64,000 nt of DNA, taken from assembly GCA_020631735.1 (NCBI GenBank), contig CM036170.1, forward strand, positions 66,045,737 through 66,109,736. The letters are read 5' to 3'. Position 1 is the first letter of the stretch; each line of letters starts with the position of its first letter. Shown here piece by piece: positions 58,589 to 64,000 of the stretch. The position numbers were made by a program, and so were the translations under genes. This DNA comes from Saccharum officinarum (taxonomy: Eukaryota; Streptophyta; Magnoliopsida; Poales; Poaceae). The notes under the pieces were generated by a model. The model had not been told where the DNA came from, ran no database searches, and saw only the letters and a list, made by a program, of their open reading frames with translations.

Positions 58589-61500
58589 CCCTCCGGGCTC
58601 CCCAGCCCACGGCGCTGGGTGGCTGGCTCGCCCCGCGGGACCGTGGCGTCGTCGCCGACGTCGACGACGAGTAGGACTCGGATTGGGATCCGGTGGTTTT
58701 GTGGAGCAGGGGAGTTGGCGAGAGCGAGTCCCCTTTTCCTTTGGTTGTTTTTCTGGGCAGGGCACGGGGCAGTGAAAACGAGAGGGGTGGAGCGGCGTGG
58801 GTGGGTGGGGAGTGGAGTTCTTGTCGTCTCCCTCCCCCTCTCTCTCCTACTCCTACGCGTCGCTCCGCTTTTGCTCCCGTCCCTTTTCTTCTGTACCGAG
58901 AAGGAGCCGTGGCTAAAAGCAAAGGTTCACTTCTCGCGTTCCTTGAATCGGGAAAAGCAAGCAATAAAAAAAAGAATCGGGAAAAGCAAGGCTCACATGA
59001 ATCAGGCGTACGAAATCAACCGTGGACCTTTCGTTGCTGCCAAAATAAATCCAACGGTTGAAAGCAATCTTGAGGTACAGGGGAAATGGAGACCAGTAGT
59101 AGTGGATTATACTACTCCTATTTACGAATGGCGGTCAAGGTTGGCAAGAGCTGTGGTAAATAGGGCAGCCAACTGCAAGACAGCGCACCGCCACGCCAAT
59201 TCCCTTCAGGTTGGTCCACTGGCGGACAGGCCGCCCCCGTTCCCCCCACTGGACAAGGGCTACAGTTTAATGCAAGCGCAACTGCACAAGCCCTCTGCCC
59301 TCCCCGCTTTGGTTTCGTTTGCGAAGGGGCCGTCTGGTGGCCGGTGGGACGTCGCTCGCGAGCGCCGAGCAGGCGGCGGCAGGATCTACTTTCCGGTCCA
59401 CCCTCCCCCACCTCTTTCCCCTCCCGGCCTCCCGCGCACAAACGATTCGAAGCAAGCAACCGAACAAGGAAAACACGCCATGCCCGCAACGGAAGCAACG
59501 AGTGGCGGATCCAGAATCATTTCATTGGGTAGGCATACAGTATAGGAACAGTGCTCCACAATACGCTACAGTGCTCCGTTGCCTTGGTCGCCGGAAATCT
59601 AGGGTAGTCCTGAGCCTACCCAGAACACAGCTGGGTCCGCCACTGGAAGCAAGCGATCGCGCGGGACACGCGCGGCCGGCCGGCGGCAGCGGAAGGTAAA
59701 ACGTGCGCGACGTGACGAGGAAGGCAACCTCAGCCGTGGACGCCAATGGGGACGGAGGTCGCGGCGCACGGGCACATGCCTTGCTGGTTTCGTGCGCCGC
59801 GGGGAGGACGGGCGGCGCGGGGTCCCCCCAGCGTGCGTGGAGGGGAGAGGGACGGCTTCCATCGCGGCATGTGCCGCCGGGGGCCGACAGCCGAGCGGTG
59901 ACACGTGGTCAGTACGGATGACAATGATTGTGCTCGGCGTTCCTTGATGACGGCCTGACGGGTGGCTACTGGACACGATGCCCATGCCCATTCTTAAAAT
60001 GAAATTCCTCGGTATGACGCGACTGTGGTTTGTTAGGCAAAGATTCTAGTCTGATTAGCGTCGTTCTGTTTGGTGCATATGGTTAATTTTTTAATCGCCT
60101 AATTTTTAGTTCTAGTCCATCTAAATAGAAGAAGGGTTAATTACCCTGTTCGCTTGAGCTACTTTTCAGCTAGGAAACAGTGTTTTCCTCTCACAACATT
60201 TCAGCATAAACATCAACATAAGTCAAATTTCAACATAAACGAACGGGTGAATACCTAACGGTAAGTTCATCTTTTAGGCAAACTTTAAACTAAATTGTTG
60301 GCTAACTAATTAGGCTAATTTGAACTAGGCCATTCGAAAACATGACCAAATTTAGACATAGTCATACCTCAATGGAGCATTTGCGACATGGTACTGATCT
60401 ACACACTTAGAAAGCACTCCCTTTATTCCTTTTTAAGTGTCTCCTATATTTCCGTTAGATTTATAGAAAACATTAATAACATTTATATCTCAAAATAAGT
60501 ATATTATAATATATATTCAAGATTAATCTAATGGTATTTATTAAACACCATAAATATTAGTAATATTTTGTATATATTTGGTCAGAGTTAATTATGTTTG
60601 GGTTTTCGATATGTGAAGACGGCACTTAACTGCTATAGTCGGCTATTTTTCAACATTGCTCCTACTTGTGAATTGTGATGAGTTTGTTGATCTTCTATAT
60701 GTCAGCTTAGCTTCTCATCTCTACTATAATTGAAAACTTAAATAAATCTAGGTCCACCCAAAAAACGTCCCCCGCTGAGGGCTCTAAACTTTATGCACCT
60801 AGAAAAACGCACACAATAATTTGTCTCTATTAAAATAAAAGGATACAAGGTCATCCAACCACGATCTGACGGTCGTAGATGAAAGTTTGCAACAATTCAA
60901 ACTCACCGGCAGATTCAAACTAACGCCACCGCGCCCTCTCAACATTTTTATTTTCACCGAGAAAAAACCACACCCCCTCATCACGGAGACAAAAACAGAG
61001 GCCGGACCGGCCGGATCGGCGACCGCCAGCCGGAGCAGGTAGATCCACGCCCTCGCGCCCTTGTGCTCGCTCGACGTGCTGTCGTCTCCTCCGTGGTCGT
61101 CTACTACAACGACGCGGCGCCGGGCAGGAAGGTCGGGCCGTCTCCTACGACGACGCGGTGGCAAGCAGGAAGGCCGGAGCACATCGACGAGCACGTAGAT
61201 CCCCGGCACGCGCCCTTGTGCTCGCTAGACATGTACGCCTGCTGGTCCTCTCCCTGCTGCTCCTCTCTATGGCGGGGTGAGATCGACGTCGACGGCGAGG
61301 TGTTGGTGGCGGCGATCAGGCAAGACGCCGTTTCGATTTCTATGCTCACAGATGCTGCTCCGTCGGATCCCACGCGGCTGCGGCTGCGATTGGTAACCTC
61401 ACTACGACTGCATTGATCCACCGCGCCCAAATCCGGCTCCTCGACACCGTTGCTCCACCATCGTGATCCCCATCATCCGGCTAACTGCTAAATCGTCCTT

Positions 61501-62055
61501 GTTCTTCTCTCACCCATGATTTGTAGGTTAGCCCAACCTCCTCCGATCCTTGATTTACTGACAGATTGATGGAGAGACTCTAATAATCTGTTCGTTTTGT
61601 AGTTTTCTTATCTCCAATTTTACTACGGTGTGCATGTTGGAGATATCTCTTGAGTCTGCATCTAATTTTGTTGGGATCTCAGCTGTCCAAATTTCACCAA
61701 TTGCTTGTCTAAAGCCCATACCATGGTGCAGTAAAGAAGAAAGCCTTGGCAGTGGATGTGATTTGGGTATTTGATCTGTCAACTGGATAACTAGATTAAG
61801 CAGCAAATCTGGTATTCCTAGCAGATTCGCTTTGAATTAGGACTTTAGGAGCCAATTTCCTTTGATTTATATATTTATTTATCTGTCGACTTATACTATA
61901 CTTAAATTTGGACCAAGGCACCCACTCAAGAGAGGAGCTGAAGGACACGCTGCTTGTCAGGAGTATTCGCACCGGCCGACTCAGCAATCCAGCATCATGT
62001 ATTGGTCGAAATTCAGTATGATTACGAGAATCTGCACCCTACTCATTTTATCTTT
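58589..62055. other. Upstream region of the right katanin copy
   Basis: Mirror of about 23,792-27,099. It contains the same GC-rich blocks and overlapping frames judged non-coding, plus the small right-arm-only element near 59,501. The 155-bp local duplication near 24,620 is present here around 61,050-61,230. Confidence 0.4.
59501..59644. mobile_element. Small MITE with GTGGCGGATCC ends (right arm only)
   Basis: The ends AGTGGCGGATCCAG and CTGGGTCCGCCACT form a 14-bp inverted repeat with one mismatch. The flanks are GGAAGCAACG (59,491-59,500) and GGAAGCAAGC (59,645-59,654), a target duplication with the first 8 bases identical. The left arm has the uninterrupted site. The terminal wording resembles the 237-bp element in SCAMP intron 5, so both may be Mutator-type. 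An 8-bp reading would instead suggest hAT. Confidence 0.75.
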
Positions 62056-62770
62056 GGAAAAAGTCTAATCGACCCCCTAACTATTGGGGGTGGTCTAGTT
62101 TACCCCCTTAACTATGAAACGATCTAATTTACCCTTTGAACTTTGCAAAACCGGTCAAATCACCCCCTCGAGCGGTTTTGGACGGTGGGGTTGCTACAGT
62201 AACAACGGTTTTTGCTACATTAACAGTGGTTTTGTCCTTTTCTTTTTTATTTATTTCGTCTGAATCTTAGAAAAATCATAGTAAATCACAAAAAAAACAT
62301 AAAATAGAAAATCCAATTTTGTTGGACTTCACATTAGTATATCTACACAGTAAATATATAATATAGTATGCTTTAGGACAAAGTTTTTGTTGTATGAATT
62401 ATTCAAATTAATTACAGAAAAAATAGATCAAAATTTACAGCAAAAAATTTGTACTAAAGCATACTATATTATATGTTCACTGTGTAGATCTACTCATGTG
62501 GAGTCCAACAAAATTGAATTTTTCATTTTGTGATTTTTTTGTGATTTACTATGATTTTTCAAAGATTCAGACGAAATAAATAAAAAGAAAAGGACAAAGC
62601 TACTGTTACTGTAGCAAATCGTTGTTACTGTAGCAAAACCACCGTCCAAAACCGCTCGAGGGGTGATTTAGCCGGTTTTGCAAAATTCAGGGGGTAAATT
62701 AGACCGTTTCATAGTTGAAGGGATAAACTAGACCACCCCCAATAGCTGGGGGGTCAATTAGACTTTTTCC
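62056..62770. mobile_element. Mutator-like foldback element (right copy)
   Basis: Mirror of 23,075-23,791, with the 10-bp duplication TTTTATCTTT at 62,046-62,055 and 62,771-62,780. The arms have diverged slightly from those in the left copy, but the whole palindrome and both ends are kept. Confidence 0.85.
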
Positions 62771-62780
62771 TTTTATCTTT

Positions 62781-64000
62781 CCATTGATTTTACAACTTTT
62801 TTATTATATCCTTGTGTTCTGAATGTCGATATTAGCTGTGGTTAAAACAGAAGATATTAGTATCATAGTATTGTCAAACTATGAAACAATCAAATCGTCT
62901 ATTGCTGATGGAAGTTGTTTCGTTGCTCATGAGTATTGTCTTGTCGATGCTATTTCCTCTGTGTTGGAAATGTTACCATGACTGTAAGTCTACAACTAGC
63001 CTTGCCTTTTGTATCCTATGTAGGTCTACAGCAAAATTTCTGCTTTATAAACTGTCACCCAATGCTCGAGCAGATCATTCTAACCATTGCCGATTTGAGA
63101 TGTTTTGTAGGTTTGTCAAAAGTTGTCATAGCCACAAAGTGATGATACCTACTATTCTCGTGCAAGAAGCATACAGCATGTTTTTATTAAAAAAACTAAA
63201 TTACAAAAAACCAATCTACATGGCACAAGATGTAATATTCCTAGGCCATTCAAATGAAAATCGAGGTTTGTGCTATTTATCTAGGGTCCTTTTGCAACTT
63301 GTGTCACACTATCTTGGATTTATACGGTTTCTTACTATTAGGTCCATATATAGTCTCTCCCGCTCAACTCAGAAACAAAAATTGAGGGGAACAAATGTTG
63401 TAGCTGTGCTTACTGAAATTTCACATTTATCATGCCAGTGTAGTCAAAGACGTGGGCAAACATTCAGGTCAAAACATCATTAGTGCAGATAGATGATGAC
63501 TGGCTATGAGTGAAGAATGGTTATGAATGCACCACGATCAGCTCATCTTTGCATTTTCAAGAATATAGGGTGGGAAAAAAATTTCATGAAGCAGATTTTT
63601 CTCTATATTCCTCCAGAATTGGAAGATGGTGATGAAAGGAGCCAATGACATCTCAGATTATTGTGTAATATATTCTGTAATTTAGTAGTGTTATTTTAAT
63701 TTAGTAGTGTTATTTTAGTAGCTCCACAGGCTTGCTCATGTATATATTTATCAGTCCAATATATATTTTTTGCTTGTGTTTTCTGCAGTCCCATGGTTGG
63801 AGATCAAGTAGCGCCTGCCTGACTTCACTAGATTTCAGGGGAGCAGAGCAGCTTCATGGATGCATACAGGCTGTGGGCATTCATGAGCTCATGGACAAGT
63901 TCTAGGAACTGATTTCGTGGAGGGGAGAGGTCGAAGTACCCTGTGCAATTGTTGTTTCTCGCCAAAGAAAATTGTTTCTGCTGCTTCAAAACATTTCACA
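62781..64000. other. Unrecognised sequence, mirror of 21,058-22,156
   Basis: Contains the conserved open frame at 62,881-63,483 (plus) and the empty site for the Stowaway-like element (around 62,900). No recognised gene. The sequence continues past the window. Confidence 0.3.

Larger units (their letters stand above)
43355..64000 (-). repeat. Right arm of the inverted duplication
   Basis: Mirror of 40,651 back to about 21,058. Position 43,355 (TCAGAGACGAATAGC) is the complement of the last base before the gap, so this edge reflects where the left contig stops and is not a visible rearrangement point. The arm runs off the end of the window. Unique insertions are at 49,095-50,232, 52,330-52,867 and about 59,501-59,644. 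Confidence 0.95.

Noticed and set aside
58340..59545. A 401-codon open frame on plus upstream of the right katanin gene
   Set aside because: It overlaps the katanin first exon in antisense, runs through a MITE insertion, and the matching left-arm frame is interrupted. Base composition explains it.

Overview
This is plant nuclear DNA from a grass, most likely a panicoid of the Andropogoneae type (sorghum, sugarcane or Miscanthus relatives). The case rests on multi-exon genes with GT-AG introns, GC-rich first exons, and a very dense load of grass MITEs, solo LTRs and nested transposons. The species cannot be fixed from the sequence alone.

Layout. Positions 1-21,057 are mostly transposon-derived. 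They hold a run of Tourist-like MITEs with 3-bp target duplications, one GC-rich gene for a small MGCC-type lipid-anchored protein (5,740-6,602, minus, with an apparent frameshift), and a solo LTR with a perfect 5-bp duplication (6,959-8,037). They also hold two related elements rich in CCGGACGCG motifs, in opposite orientations (about 9.4-12.3 kb and 15.0-18.2 kb). From about 21,058 to 40,651 comes a gene-bearing block: a katanin p80 subunit gene (KTN80 type, 17 exons, 831 codons) followed on the same strand by a secretory carrier membrane protein gene (SCAMP, 12 exons, 287 codons). A gap of exactly 100 N follows (40,652-40,751). Next come a 5'-truncated, frameshifted NPH3/RPT2-like gene on plus and a (CAAAAA)n array of about 440 bp. 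From 43,355 to the window end the katanin-SCAMP block is repeated in inverted orientation.

The dominant feature is therefore an inverted duplication with arms of about 20 kb. The arms are nearly identical in sequence but differ by four clean transposon insertions. A 787-bp Stowaway-like element is only in the left arm. A 1.14-kb RTE-type LINE, a 538-bp LTR-ended foldback element and a roughly 145-bp MITE are only in the right arm. No real breakpoint is visible: the inner edge of the left arm is the N gap and the outer edge of the right arm lies beyond the window. This fits two haplotypes (or homoeologous copies) of one locus placed next to each other in opposite orientation by scaffolding. 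A genuine chromosomal palindrome is the alternative.

The coding capacity is ordinary. Katanin p80 targets microtubule severing, SCAMP is a four-span membrane-trafficking protein, and NPH3-like proteins are adaptors for CUL3 ligases in light and auxin signalling. Single-base indels disrupt the MGCC gene, the left SCAMP copy and the NPH3-like gene (at least six there). This suggests imperfect consensus sequence as much as true pseudogenes. The most unusual single elements are the LTR-ended palindromic insertion in the right katanin gene and the long-inverted-repeat, Mutator-like foldback upstream of both katanin copies.
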